Below, piece after piece: positions 9,265-18,825 of a stretch of DNA of 64,000 bases. How positions within the stretch are numbered: the first letter of the stretch is position 1; each line of letters begins with the position of its first letter. The notes below the pieces were generated by a model. That model did no database searches, was not told the DNA's origin, and saw nothing but the letters and a program-made list of their open reading frames with translations. The translations under genes and the position numbers were made by a program. Source of the stretch: Aestuariivita sp. Lineage in GTDB: Bacteria; Pseudomonadota; Alphaproteobacteria; Rhodobacterales; Rhodobacteraceae. The stretch spans positions 40,664 through 104,663 of the forward strand of contig NZ_JAAWWD010000063.1 in assembly GCF_021404545.1 (NCBI RefSeq), written 5' to 3'.

Positions 9265-10394
9265 GTGGCTTCGACCACCAGGCCCGTGCCCAGCCCGCCG
9301 GCCGCGGCAATCAGGGCCAAACCAAGGCTGCCCGGCGGTTCTGCCTGCATCTCGTGCCAGAGGCGGGTGGCCAAGACGGCCCCCGATGCACCGATCGGGT
9401 GACCGCGGGCCAGCGCGCCGCCGGATCGGTTCACGATCTCAGGATCCAGTCCGATACCTTGGACACAGGCCATGGCCTGCACCGCAAACGCCTCCATCAC
9501 CTCGGCAACCGCCAGATCCGCTGCCGCGATGTCCAGTTTTTGCAACAGGGTCTGTGTCACCTTGATGGGCGCCAATGCGGGTCGCGTCGGGTCGTCACCG
9601 CCTGACAATCCCATGCGGATCCGGACCGGTCTGTGCGCCGACCGAATCCTATCCAGAGCTACTTGGGAGGTTACGATGACGGCGGCGGCGGCATCCGCCT
9701 CGACCGCAACGGTTGCGGAGGTCACGCCAAAGCGGCGATCCCCGGCAATCACGGGAAGCCGGTCACACAGGCTCATCGACAGGCGTCGTCCAAATGGATC
9801 CGCGGTCACGCCGTTGATCGCAAGGCATTCCGTTTCGGGCAGGGCGGCCGTCAGGGCCTTGCCATGGCTCGCAATCGCATATTCTGCCTGCGCGGTCCGG
9901 TCGATACCCAGCTCCCGTGCGACCGCCGCCGCCGAGGCGAGCATATCGGGATCGCGATCCGGCCACGGGGTGAAGGGCGGGCGCAGATAGGTCTGCGGGC
10001 GCTCATCGGGTTGTCGCGGGCGGGTCTGCCGGATGGGTGCCCGGCTATAGCTTTCGAGCCCTCCCGCCACCATCAGATCGCAGTGACCGGACCCGACCGC
10101 CGTGGCCGCAAGCCAGATCGCGTCAAGCCCTGAACAGCATTGCGTATCGAGTGTCATCGCCGGGACCCGCTGAGCCAGACCCGCCGCAAGGGCGGCGACC
10201 CGCGCCGGGTTTCCGCCGCCATAAAGGGCATTGCCCATGACGACCCCCTCCACCTGATCGGGGTCGCACCCTGCCTCGGCCAAAAGGGCTCGTATCGTCA
10301 TCCCGGCAAGCGTGGTCACATCGATATCGCTCAGCGCGCCATTGCGAGCTGCCACCGGGGTGCGCTTTACCGCGGCAAGATAAACCGGCCTCAT
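9261..10394 (-). CDS. Thiolase-family acetyl-CoA acyltransferase with altered C-terminal catalytic motif
   Basis: This 377-residue protein has a typical thiolase length and fold order. The nucleophilic cysteine lies in DTQCCSGLDAIW near residue 88 and the catalytic histidine in GGALARGHPIGASG near residue 335. In degradative and biosynthetic thiolases the last motif is CxGGGxG, supplying a second cysteine. Here the aligned stretch is ALIAAAGGLGTG, so that cysteine is replaced by alanine, which should impair the standard Claisen chemistry or mark a divergent subgroup. It overlaps both neighbours by 4 bp (ligase stop/ATG and its own stop/MaoC ATG). Relationship to the neighbouring biotin transporter is discussed under findings. 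Confidence 0.85.
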   Translation of the reverse strand: MRPVYLAAVKRTPVAARNGALSDIDVTTLAGMTIRALLAEAGCDPDQVEGVVMGNALYGGGNPARVAALAAGLAQRVPAMTLDTQCCSGLDAIWLAATAVGSGHCDLMVAGGLESYSRAPIRQTRPRQPDERPQTYLRPPFTPWPDRDPDMLASAAAVARELGIDRTAQAEYAIASHGKALTAALPETECLAINGVTADPFGRRLSMSLCDRLPVIAGDRRFGVTSATVAVEADAAAAVIVTSQVALDRIRSAHRPVRIRMGLSGGDDPTRPALAPIKVTQTLLQKLDIAAADLAVAEVMEAFAVQAMACVQGIGLDPEIVNRSGGALARGHPIGASGAVLATRLWHEMQAEPPGSLGLALIAAAGGLGTGLVVEAT

Positions 10395-11884
10395 GTCAGC
10401 AATCTGTAGGCGCGCGACGACCAGAGGCGTTCGATGGCCCGCAGATCCGTCTTTCCAGACCGGGTCAGCGGCCAGTCCGAGAGCGCGGCCACCTGACGGG
10501 GCATTTTGTAAGGGGCGAGGCGTTTGCGCATGAACGGTCCAAGCTCCGCCCAGGTTGGGGCGTCGTCGTGAACACAGGATACAAGCGCAATCACGCTTTG
10601 GCCACGGCCCCGATCTGTCACACCGATCACCGCTGACATATCGATGGCGGGATGGGCATTCAGGACGGCCTCGACCTCTTCTGGATACACGTTCCGGCCC
10701 GAGGTGACGAGCATCCTGTCTGCCCGACCGACGAGATACAGAAAACGCCGCGCATCCAGATAGCCGATATCGCCTACGGATATCGCATCCTCCGACCGCA
10801 GGGTCGCCCCCTCGGCGCCGCAGGCATAGCCCTTAAACACCAGATCGCTTTTGACAAAAATCAGACCGGGCTCATACGGCGGGGCGGGCTGGCCGTCCTG
10901 CCTGTGAATCGCGATCTCCACCCCTTCAAACGCCCGCCCGACAGAGTGTTCGGGCACGTTTTCCGAGCTTTTAGCGAGTGTTACGAAGCTTAACTCTGAT
11001 GCGCCGTAAAACTCACCAAGCTCGGCATTGGGAAACATTGTGTGGAGCTGCGATTTGTCCGCCCCGGTCCATGTCGCCCCCGAGCACAAGACCCACCGCA
11101 CGGCGGGGATTGTGCCGGTGTTCTGGCGCTTTGCGGCGGCCAGCAGCAGTCGGTAATGGGTTGGCACGCCGTAGATCACCGTGACTGCCGCGCGGCGGAT
11201 CAACCGGATTGCCGCACCGCTCTGGAACGTGTGGCACATCACGACCGTCGCACCCGCATTCAGCCCTCGGATCAGCGCATACAGAAACAGCGAATGGGTC
11301 AGCGGACCGAGGGCCAGCACGACATCGCCGGAGGTTATGCCGAACTCGATCCTGTCCGCCTCAAAGCTCTTCAGCCAGGATGCGTGCGTTCGCCGGTACC
11401 CTTTGGGAACGCCGGTTGAACCGGAGGTGAACCCCACATAAAATGCCGTGTCGGATGACGGCTCGTTCAACCTGTCGCCATTGGCGCGGCGGGGAGGTGC
11501 ACAGGCCAAGGCGTCAAACCCCTGCCGTGGATCGACAACCCAGGTTGGCGTGCCCTCCAGATCCAGCTCTTTGGCCCCATAGCACAGGCCGGGGGCGACG
11601 GCGCGGAGGGTCTGCACCAGCATCTCGCGGGGCCATTGCGGATCAAGAACCTGCGCTTCGCGACCCGACCGGGCCACGGCCAGCACCAAGATGACCTGAG
11701 CGGGGCAATTGGGCAGGCAGATCGCGACGCCTTGATCCTTGGCAACATGGGCGTCGATGTCCTGTGCGAACCGCTCTACCAGGATATCAAGGTCACGCCA
11801 CGTCAGCGCGTCGCGCTCAAAGCGGATCGCGGTCCGGTCGGGCTGCGTCGTGGCGAAACGGTGCAGGGCCGCGGTGACGCTCAT
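10391..11884 (-). CDS. AMP-forming acyl-CoA ligase (ANL superfamily)
   Basis: The 497-residue protein has the adenylate-forming signatures: A3 FTSGSTGVPKGYRRTH near residue 155, A5 FYGASE, the hinge GRADRMLVTSGRNVYPEEVE, and the A10 lysine in RSGKTDLRAIE. It activates a carboxylic acid to acyl-AMP and then acyl-CoA in the cytosol. ATG 11884 (MSVTAALHRFA) is the natural domain start; the longer ORF adds an Arg/Pro-rich tail not seen in the family. It is the first gene of the ligase-thiolase-MaoC operon, whose members overlap. Chain length of the substrate cannot be deduced. Confidence 0.88.
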   Translation of the reverse strand: MSVTAALHRFATTQPDRTAIRFERDALTWRDLDILVERFAQDIDAHVAKDQGVAICLPNCPAQVILVLAVARSGREAQVLDPQWPREMLVQTLRAVAPGLCYGAKELDLEGTPTWVVDPRQGFDALACAPPRRANGDRLNEPSSDTAFYVGFTSGSTGVPKGYRRTHASWLKSFEADRIEFGITSGDVVLALGPLTHSLFLYALIRGLNAGATVVMCHTFQSGAAIRLIRRAAVTVIYGVPTHYRLLLAAAKRQNTGTIPAVRWVLCSGATWTGADKSQLHTMFPNAELGEFYGASELSFVTLAKSSENVPEHSVGRAFEGVEIAIHRQDGQPAPPYEPGLIFVKSDLVFKGYACGAEGATLRSEDAISVGDIGYLDARRFLYLVGRADRMLVTSGRNVYPEEVEAVLNAHPAIDMSAVIGVTDRGRGQSVIALVSCVHDDAPTWAELGPFMRKRLAPYKMPRQVAALSDWPLTRSGKTDLRAIERLWSSRAYRLLT

Positions 11885-12550
11885 GCGGTCCGCCCGATCA
11901 GCGGCCGCGCCTTCGGATGCTGCGGAACAGCGTTCGGTGCGGACCCATGGCCGTGAGAGGGGCGCGCGCCGGGCGGGGTTGCTGTGGTGGCGCAAGGCCC
12001 GTCCGAACCCGTGCCGGTTCTCAACGCCCGATCCGCGCCGGGGCGACATCGGCGTGCGGTCAAACCGCCCATAGGCGGCTGCGCGCGCCCATGCGGGCCA
12101 GGTTCCTGGCGCCATCGCAAAGGATTGTTTCGCAGCCTGATCACAGGACACTCCCTTCTGCCGGTGCTCTGAGAATCGCGCGCAGCCATGACCGGCTGTT
12201 GTCTATCCCAAACCGGACGGGAGCGCCAAGCGTCGGGGCAGGCCCCTCCTTGCATTGCCGTTTTGTTGTCACCGGGCCCTGGCCGCCCCCTCAGACCTTG
12301 CGTATCTGCGTTGCCAGGACCCGCCTGCACGACGCGCATGGTGTGCGTCCAGGCCGGTTTGGCCCGCGCGCAGATCCCGCTCGCCTTTGTCGGTCTTTCC
12401 TGATCTATATCTGCACATCCGGGTCGTCCGTGAGCATCCTTTAGCGGCTTTATGGGCGTTTGGGGTCCAGGCAGCGCCGAACGGGCCCCGGGTCAATGGG
12501 ACGTGATGCATGTTCATTTGTACTTGCCGGATTTATGCTAACTCATTGAG
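11885..12550. other. Long intergenic region, no supported gene
   Basis: These 666 bp separate the acyl-CoA ligase gene from the divergent RND efflux genes. Several overlapping ORFs occur in the track on both strands, but none has a recognisable domain, a good ribosome-binding site or normal codon bias. The stretch just before 12551 is locally AT-richer and probably carries the efflux promoter. I see no repeat or RNA structure. Confidence 0.45.
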
Positions 12551-13684
12551 ATGAACTTCTGGAGCCTTTCGATGCGCCCGCTTGCCTACGCCTTGGGTCT
12601 TGCCCTGACCGCCGTGACCCTGTCGTCCGCCGCCGCCGTGGCGCAGGGCGGTGCGACCGCCGTTGGGGTCAAGCAAGTCGAGCTGCGCGTGCTTGCCGAG
12701 ACCGTGCCGGTCTTTGCCGAGGTGACAACCGCGCGGGACGGGGCGGTCGCCAGCCGCGTGGCGGGCAATGTGCAGGAAGTGCATGTGCTGGCAGGCATGC
12801 GCGTCGCCGAAGGCGATCTGCTGGTCGAGCTGAACCGAGGTCTGCTTGAGATCCTCGTGGCCCAGGCCGAAGCGCAGATGGCCGAGGCGGATGCCAGCAT
12901 CGCCACCGCCCGGGTTCAGGTGGATCGCACCAATACCAGCTTGGCACGGATCGAGGCGCTGCGCGGCTCAAGCTCGTTCAGCGAAAGCCGGTTCGACGAT
13001 GCGCAATCGGATATGCTGGAGGCCCGGTCGCAGCTTGCCGAGGCGCGCGCACGGCTCCAAAGCAGCGACGCGCGGCTGGCCGAGGCCCGCTATCAGCTGG
13101 AGCGGAGCCTGATCACCGCGCCGTTTTCCGGTGTTGTGATCGAGGTGACGACGATTCCGGGCGCGTTCATTCAGGCCGGCTCGCCGGTTGTCCGGCTTCT
13201 CGATACCGATGCGTTCGAGGTGACGGCGGGCGTGCCTGCGCGCTACATTCCCTATCTTGAGGTGGGCCAGAGCGTGCGGGCCAGTGTCGAGACCGGCGTC
13301 GAGCTGGAGCTGGAACTGCGCGCCATCCTTCCGATCGAGGATCCGTCGACCAGGACGCGGTCGGTACGCTTTGCGGCGCCCGGACTGGCCGATCTCGACA
13401 ATGTGGCGGTGGGTCAGTCGCTGACCGTGATGATCCCGGTCGGCGCCGCGCGCGAGGTCGTGTCGGTGCCCAAGGATGCGCTGGTACAGGCGCGCGGGGG
13501 CTGGACGGTCTTTGTGGCTGCCGAAGGCAAGGCGCAGCCGCGCCCGGTGACATTGGGTGTGCCGCTGGGCGACCGGTATGAGGTGCTTGGCGGGGTCGAG
13601 GCCGGTGATCTGGTCGTTGTACGTGGCAATGAACGCCTGCGCCCCGGTCAGGATATCAACCCCAGCCCGGTGGAAACCAACTGA
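12551..13684 (+). CDS. RND efflux periplasmic adaptor (HlyD/AcrA-type membrane fusion protein)
   Basis: The 377-residue precursor has an N-terminal signal/anchor (RPLAYALGLALTAVTL). A barrel-sandwich half (VAGNVQEVHVLAGMRVAEGD) follows, then a helical hairpin rich in Ala/Glu/Arg (residues about 95-180), the second lipoyl half (LITAPFSGVVIEVTTIPG) and beta-barrel/MP domains. This is the standard adaptor order. The ATG at 12572 (MRPLAYALG) has a GGAG nine bases upstream and may be the true start rather than 12551. The stop overlaps the pump start (TGATG), so the two are coupled. It links the inner-membrane pump to an outer-membrane channel that is not encoded nearby. Confidence 0.9.
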   Translation: MNFWSLSMRPLAYALGLALTAVTLSSAAAVAQGGATAVGVKQVELRVLAETVPVFAEVTTARDGAVASRVAGNVQEVHVLAGMRVAEGDLLVELNRGLLEILVAQAEAQMAEADASIATARVQVDRTNTSLARIEALRGSSSFSESRFDDAQSDMLEARSQLAEARARLQSSDARLAEARYQLERSLITAPFSGVVIEVTTIPGAFIQAGSPVVRLLDTDAFEVTAGVPARYIPYLEVGQSVRASVETGVELELELRAILPIEDPSTRTRSVRFAAPGLADLDNVAVGQSLTVMIPVGAAREVVSVPKDALVQARGGWTVFVAAEGKAQPRPVTLGVPLGDRYEVLGGVEAGDLVVVRGNERLRPGQDINPSPVETN

Positions 13685-16600
13685 TGGATGTCATCCGCTA
13701 TGCCATCGAGCGTCCCGTCGCGGTCGTGGCACTGGTTCTGATCGCATTGTTGTTTGGTGGTATCGCGCTGTCGCGCATCCCGATCCAACTGGCCCCCGAT
13801 GTCCGCAAACCCATTGTTGTGATCGAAACCAGTTGGCCCGGTGCGGCCCCTTCCGAGATCGAGCGCGAGATCGTCAATCCGCAGGAAGAGGCGCTGCGCG
13901 GGCTCGACGGGCTGGAGATCATGACATCCCGCTCGCGCACCGGTTCTGCCGAAGTGACGCTGGAATTCGCGGTGGGCACCGATATGAGCCAGTCGCTCCT
14001 TTTGGTGTCAAACCGGCTCGACCGGGTCAGCGGATACCCCGATGAGGCCAATGAACCCTCGCTGAACACATCCGGCTCGGACGACAGCCCGATTGCCTGG
14101 ATCCTGCTCACCGCGCAGGACGGCAACACGCGGCCGATGCCGACCTATGGCGATTTCGTCGAGGATGTGATCAAGGACCGGCTGGAACGGATCGAAGGCG
14201 TGTCGGCAGTCAATGTCTTTGGCGGCGTGACGCGCGAGTTGCAGGTGGTCATCGACCCGCGCCGCCTCTCGCGTTTCGGGCTGACGGTGCCGCAGGTGGT
14301 GCAGATCCTGCGCACCGAGAATATCTCGATCTCGGCCGGGGATGTGGACGAGGGCAAGCGCCGCTATGTGGTGCGCACCGAAGGCAACCTCAATACCGAA
14401 GAGGCGATCCGCGACGTGGTTCTGCGCTCGGGCGCGCCGGAGGGCGGGATCGGTCGGGTCCGGGTGGCGGATGTGGCGGATGTGGGGTTTGCCTTCAAGG
14501 AACCCGGCAGCCGATTGCGCTATAGGGGCGAGCCGGGGCTGGCCTTCAACGTGGTGCGCGAGGCCGGCGCCAACGTGATCAGCGTGATGGAGGAATTGCG
14601 CCTGGTGCTTTCGGAACTGGCGGACGGTCCGATCAACGATGCCGGGCTCGATGTGCAACAGGTCTATGACGAGACGATCTATATCAACGGTGCGATTGAT
14701 CTGGTGACGCAGAACATCTGGATCGGCGGCGCCTTGGCCGCTCTGGTGCTGATGCTGTTTCTGCGCAGCCCGCGCGCAACGCTGGTGGTGTCGCTGTCGA
14801 TCCCTGTGTCCATCGTGGCGACCTTTGTGGTGATGGCGATCACCGGGCGCACGCTCAATGTCATATCGCTGGCCGGCATCGCCTTTGCCGTCGGCATGAT
14901 CGTCGATGCGGCCATTGTGGTGCTGGAGAACATCTTTCGCCTGCGTGAAGAGGGCAAGAGCCGTCGTGAGGCCGCCTATCTGGGCGCCAGTCAGGTCTGG
15001 GGCGCGATCCTGGTTTCGGCCCTGACCACGGTTCTGGTCTTTGTGCCGATCCTGATCATGCAGCTGGAGGCAGGGCAGCTTTTCCGCGATATCGCGGTTG
15101 CGATCTCGGTCTCGGTCCTGTTGTCGCTTGTCGTCGCCGTGACCGTGATCCCGGCGCTGGCCAGCCGCCTGCTGCGCCCGGGCGATCAAAAGCCGATGCG
15201 GATCTGGGGCCTGGATCATCTGGCGTTGGGGTTTCGGTCACTGGTGATGGCCTATGTCCGGATGACCGTGCGGGTGCGCCCGATCGGTATCTTGATGGTC
15301 GTGACCATCGCAGGCAGTGCGGCGGTGGCGAGCTATGCGTTCCTGCCGCGCCTGGAATACCTGCCCGAGGGCAATCGCAATCTGGTCTTTGGCCTGATCA
15401 TTCCGCCACCGGGTTACAACCTTGAAACCACCGAGACCATCGCCGAACGGATCGAATCCGTGGCGCGCCCTTTGTGGGAGGCCACGCCTGCCACCGAATT
15501 GGAGGATGGAACACCCACCATCGAAAACTTCTTTTTCGTGGCCACGCCGGGCAATTCCTTCGTGGGCGCCTCGGCGACGGACGGTCTGCGTGCATCCGAG
15601 CTGATCCCGGTGCTCAGCCGCCCGATCTTTGCAGAGCCGGGAACGTTCGGGTTTATGGCACAGCCCTCGCTTTTTGGGCGCGGTGTCGGAGGGGGCCGGA
15701 CGATAGAGCTGAATGTCTCGGGTCAGGATCTGAATGACATTCTTGAGGTGGCGGGGCGGGCCGCCGGGATCATATCGGGCATCTTGCCGCGCTCGGACGG
15801 GCATCAGTTTCGACCCATTCCCGGGCTGGAGCTGGGCGCCCCGGAGGTGCGTCTGATCCCCAACCGGGTGCGGTTGGCCGATGCGGGTCTCGACAGTTCA
15901 GGTCTCGCGGCGACGGTGGATGCCTTCAACGACGGGCTGCGGGTTGCCGAAATCACGGTGGGTGCAGAGCGGGTCGATCTGGTGCTGAAGGGCGACCCAT
16001 CGGTCAGCGACGCGGTGCGTACCCAGGATATCGGCAATTACCCGGTGGTCACACCGGGCGGTCAGATCGTACCGGTCTCGGCGCTGGCCGATGTGGTCCT
16101 GACAGCCGGGCCGACCGAGATCCGCCATCGCGACAGGTTGCGCACCGTCACCCTGGAGGTACGCCCCTCCGACACGCTGCCGCTAGAGGAAGCGGTCGAG
16201 CTTTTGCAGCGCGAGGTCGTGGCGGTGCTGCAAGAGCAGGGCATTCCCGCAGATATTCGGCTCAGCGTGTCGGGCACCGCAGATCAGCTCAGCCAGACAT
16301 GGTCGGCCATTCAGATCAATCTCGCGGTTGCGCTGATCATCGTGTTTCTGGTGATGGCCATCCTGTTCGAGAGCTTCGTGCTGCCGCTGGTGATCATGAT
16401 CTCCGTTCCCGTCGCCGCGGCGGGCGGGGTTGGAGGCCTTGCGCTGCTGAACACATATCAGACCCAACCGCTCGATATGCTGACACTCTTGGGTTTTGTC
16501 ATCCTGGTGGGGATCGTGGTGAACAATGCGATCTTGATCGTGCACCAGACCCTTTATCATCTGCGCGTCGACGGGATGGAGCCGATCGCGGCCATTGAAG

Positions 16601-16845
16601 AGGCCACGCATAACCGTATTCGTCCGATTTTCATGTCGACCCTGACCAGTGTGATGGGGATGATGCCCTTGATCATCTTTCCGGGCGAAGGGTCCGAGCT
16701 CTACCGGGGTTTGGGCGCGGTTGTGGTCGGTGGCCTGTCGATGTCTGCGTTCCTGACCCTGCTGACCGTTCCGCCGCTTTTGCGGCTTTGCGTGCGCAAA
16801 CCCGATCCCAAGGAGCTTTCGGCCGGACAGGTTCGCGAGGCGTAG
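13684..16845 (+). CDS. RND-family efflux pump permease (AcrB/CusA superfamily)
   Basis: At 1053 residues the protein has full RND length and layout: TM1 near residues 8-30, a large periplasmic loop, TM2-6 near 340-480, an amphipathic region, TM7, a second loop and TM8-12. In TM4 the proton-relay motif reads GMIVDAAIVVLEN, keeping the first of the two acidic residues of AcrB but with Ala in the second position, as in heavy-metal/CusA-like pumps. The TM10 position that is Lys in AcrB falls in VGIVVNNAILIVHQ and is Asn. It is coupled to the upstream adaptor; no TolC-like gene is adjacent. Substrates are unknown. Confidence 0.92.
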   Translation: MDVIRYAIERPVAVVALVLIALLFGGIALSRIPIQLAPDVRKPIVVIETSWPGAAPSEIEREIVNPQEEALRGLDGLEIMTSRSRTGSAEVTLEFAVGTDMSQSLLLVSNRLDRVSGYPDEANEPSLNTSGSDDSPIAWILLTAQDGNTRPMPTYGDFVEDVIKDRLERIEGVSAVNVFGGVTRELQVVIDPRRLSRFGLTVPQVVQILRTENISISAGDVDEGKRRYVVRTEGNLNTEEAIRDVVLRSGAPEGGIGRVRVADVADVGFAFKEPGSRLRYRGEPGLAFNVVREAGANVISVMEELRLVLSELADGPINDAGLDVQQVYDETIYINGAIDLVTQNIWIGGALAALVLMLFLRSPRATLVVSLSIPVSIVATFVVMAITGRTLNVISLAGIAFAVGMIVDAAIVVLENIFRLREEGKSRREAAYLGASQVWGAILVSALTTVLVFVPILIMQLEAGQLFRDIAVAISVSVLLSLVVAVTVIPALASRLLRPGDQKPMRIWGLDHLALGFRSLVMAYVRMTVRVRPIGILMVVTIAGSAAVASYAFLPRLEYLPEGNRNLVFGLIIPPPGYNLETTETIAERIESVARPLWEATPATELEDGTPTIENFFFVATPGNSFVGASATDGLRASELIPVLSRPIFAEPGTFGFMAQPSLFGRGVGGGRTIELNVSGQDLNDILEVAGRAAGIISGILPRSDGHQFRPIPGLELGAPEVRLIPNRVRLADAGLDSSGLAATVDAFNDGLRVAEITVGAERVDLVLKGDPSVSDAVRTQDIGNYPVVTPGGQIVPVSALADVVLTAGPTEIRHRDRLRTVTLEVRPSDTLPLEEAVELLQREVVAVLQEQGIPADIRLSVSGTADQLSQTWSAIQINLAVALIIVFLVMAILFESFVLPLVIMISVPVAAAGGVGGLALLNTYQTQPLDMLTLLGFVILVGIVVNNAILIVHQTLYHLRVDGMEPIAAIEEATHNRIRPIFMSTLTSVMGMMPLIIFPGEGSELYRGLGAVVVGGLSMSAFLTLLTVPPLLRLCVRKPDPKELSAGQVREA

Positions 16846-16924
16846 CGCGCCTGATCCTTCGCCCGAAAGCTGTTCGGCGTTCAGGCGGTCGGGGCCGTTC
16901 AAGCGCCGGTCTGCCTCCGGGCGT

Positions 16925-17026
16925 CCAGAAAATGACACATTTTCTGGGAAGATTTTGACGCAAAATCTGGGTCACGCGCATGTAGAAACTGCGTCAGTTT
17001 CTTCCCAGATTTTGCGTCAAAATCTG
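16925..17026. repeat. Cluster of four short palindromic units (REP/BIME-like, class 1)
   Basis: Four dyads lie between the convergent pump and metG genes: CCAGAAAATG-ACA-CATTTTCTGG (16925-16947), AGATTTTG-ACG-CAAAATCT (16950-16968), AGAAACTG-CGT-CAGTTTCT (16984-17002) and CAGATTTTG-CGT-CAAAATCTG (17006-17026). The stems differ in sequence but keep perfect pairing around a 3-nt loop. The last two are the same type of doublet in reverse orientation, so the cluster is two doublets facing each other. The last unit ends one base from the metG stop codon. A second cluster lies at 60252-60361. Possible roles are bidirectional termination or mRNA 3' protection. Confidence 0.85.
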
Positions 17027-17027
17027 A

Positions 17028-18746
17028 TCAGTCGCGCGTGCCGGAAAACCGTGTTTGCCAGTCTTCGCGTTGCTCGTCGGTGATCTTGGCAAACAAGACA
17101 TCCGGCACCGTAAATGCATGCCCGCCGGGCAAAGCGCGCAGCGCCGCGTCCACATCGGTCGGCCAATCGGTCTCAAGCGTGTTCATCGCGCTCAGCATCC
17201 GGGCCGAGGCCGTGGGGATGAAAGGCGCCGAGATCACCGCATAGAACCGGATCAGGTTCAGACCCATCCGCACCTGTGCGGCGGCCCGCTCAGGGTCTTC
17301 CTTGACCGTGGCCCAAGGGGCGGCCGATTGCAGATACTCGTTCCCGGCCACCCAGATCGCACGCAGCTCTTGCGCGGATTTGCGGACCTCCATCGCCTCC
17401 ATGCAGGTCTCGTAGCGGCGCAGACGGGCTTGCAAATCCGCAATCAAGACCTCTTCCTGCGCACCGTAAGCGCCCCCGTCGGGCACGGCTTCGCCGAATT
17501 TCGACCGGCAGAATTTGGTAATGCGGCTTACGAAATTGCCCAGTACATCGGCCAGGTCCTTGTTCACCGACGCCTGGAAATTCTCCCATGTGAACTCACT
17601 GTCCGAGCTTTCGGGCGCATGGCTGAGAAGCCACCAGCGCCAATAGTCGGCAGGCAGGATCTCCAGCGCCTGATCCATGAACACGCCGCGCCCCTGGCTG
17701 GTCGAGAATTGCCCGCCATCGTAATTCAGATAGTTGAACGACTTGATGTAATCGACCATCTTCCAGGGCTCGCCCGACCCGATCAGCGTGGCCGGAAAGC
17801 TCAGCGTGTGAAAGGGGACGTTGTCCTTGCCCATGAACTGGGTATAGCGCACATCCTGCGCGCCCTTGTCGGTGCGCCACCACCGCTCCCACTCGGCGTC
17901 CGCGCGACCCGTGGCTTCGGCCCATTCGCCCGCGCAGGCGATATATTCGATGGGCGCATCGAACCAGACATAAAAGACCTTACCCTCCATGCCCGGCCAA
18001 TCGTCATCGCCCTTTTTGACCGGAATGCCCCAGTCGAGATCGCGCGTGATGCCGCGATCCTGCAACCCGTCGCCATCATGCAGCCATTTCTTGGCGATCG
18101 AGGTGGTCAGGATCGGCCAGTCGGTCTTGCCATCGATCCAGGCGTCGAGCTGATCTTTCAGCCCGGATTGACGCAGATATAGATGCTTGGTCTCGCGCAC
18201 CTCCAGATCGGTAGATCCGGAGATTGCGCTTCGCGGCTCGATCAGATCGGTGGGATCGAGCTGTTTGGTGCAGTTCTCGCACTGATCCCCGCGCGCCTTG
18301 TCATATCCGCAATTGGGGCAGGTGCCTTCGATATAGCGGTCGGGCAGAAAGCGGCCATCGGCATTGGAATAGACCTGCTTTTCGCTGACCTCACCGATCA
18401 GCCCAGCCTCGGCCAGACGGCCCGCGAAATGCTGGGTCAGCCGGTGGTTCTGCGGGCTGGAGGAGCGTCCGAAATGATCGAATGACAGACCGAACCCCTT
18501 GGCGATCTCGGCCTGGATCGCGTGCATCTCGCGGCAATACTCCGCCACGGGCTTGCCTGCCTTGGCAGCGGCCAGCTCGGCGGGGGTGCCATGCTCGTCG
18601 GTGGCACATAAAAACAGCACCTCATGGCCACGTCCGCGCTGGTAGCGCGCATAGAGATCGGCTGGCAACTGGCTGCCTACCAGATTGCCCAGATGCTTGA
18701 TCCCGTTGATATAGGGAATGGCCGAGGTGATAAGGTGACGGGTCAT
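17028..18746 (-). CDS. metG: Methionyl-tRNA synthetase
   Basis: The 572-residue enzyme charges tRNA-Met with methionine in the cytosol. It has the class I HIGH-type motif as HLGN in [14 protein letters not shown] near residue 18, and a zinc knuckle of four cysteines ([17 protein letters not shown]) near 143-160. The KMSKS-equivalent loop reads [13 protein letters not shown], a known variant form in this enzyme class, and an anticodon-binding helical domain forms the C-terminal third. It lacks the C-terminal tRNA-binding domain of the long E. coli type. The gene ends in FSGTRD right beside a palindromic repeat cluster. Confidence 0.96.
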   Translation of the reverse strand: MTRHLITSAIPYINGIKHLGNLVGSQLPADLYARYQRGRGHEVLFLCATDEHGTPAELAAAKAGKPVAEYCREMHAIQAEIAKGFGLSFDHFGRSSSPQNHRLTQHFAGRLAEAGLIGEVSEKQVYSNADGRFLPDRYIEGTCPNCGYDKARGDQCENCTKQLDPTDLIEPRSAISGSTDLEVRETKHLYLRQSGLKDQLDAWIDGKTDWPILTTSIAKKWLHDGDGLQDRGITRDLDWGIPVKKGDDDWPGMEGKVFYVWFDAPIEYIACAGEWAEATGRADAEWERWWRTDKGAQDVRYTQFMGKDNVPFHTLSFPATLIGSGEPWKMVDYIKSFNYLNYDGGQFSTSQGRGVFMDQALEILPADYWRWWLLSHAPESSDSEFTWENFQASVNKDLADVLGNFVSRITKFCRSKFGEAVPDGGAYGAQEEVLIADLQARLRRYETCMEAMEVRKSAQELRAIWVAGNEYLQSAAPWATVKEDPERAAAQVRMGLNLIRFYAVISAPFIPTASARMLSAMNTLETDWPTDVDAALRALPGGHAFTVPDVLFAKITDEQREDWQTRFSGTRD

Positions 18747-18825
18747 GCGCGCCTGCTTTGCAACAAAAAAGGGTCCGGGACTGAGCCGCTGCTTTAGCGT
18801 ATTGACTGGGCGGTGACCAGATGGC

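Noticed and set aside
11881-12517. Several overlapping ORFs in the long gap before the RND operon
   Set aside because: All are Arg/Pro/Ala-rich, lack ribosome-binding sites and known domains, and overlap each other on both strands, as expected for GC-rich non-coding DNA.
17028-18746. Missing KMSKS motif in metG as a sign of a pseudogene
   Set aside because: The loop FSTSQGRGV is a recognised variant position in this MetRS class, and the gene is otherwise complete.
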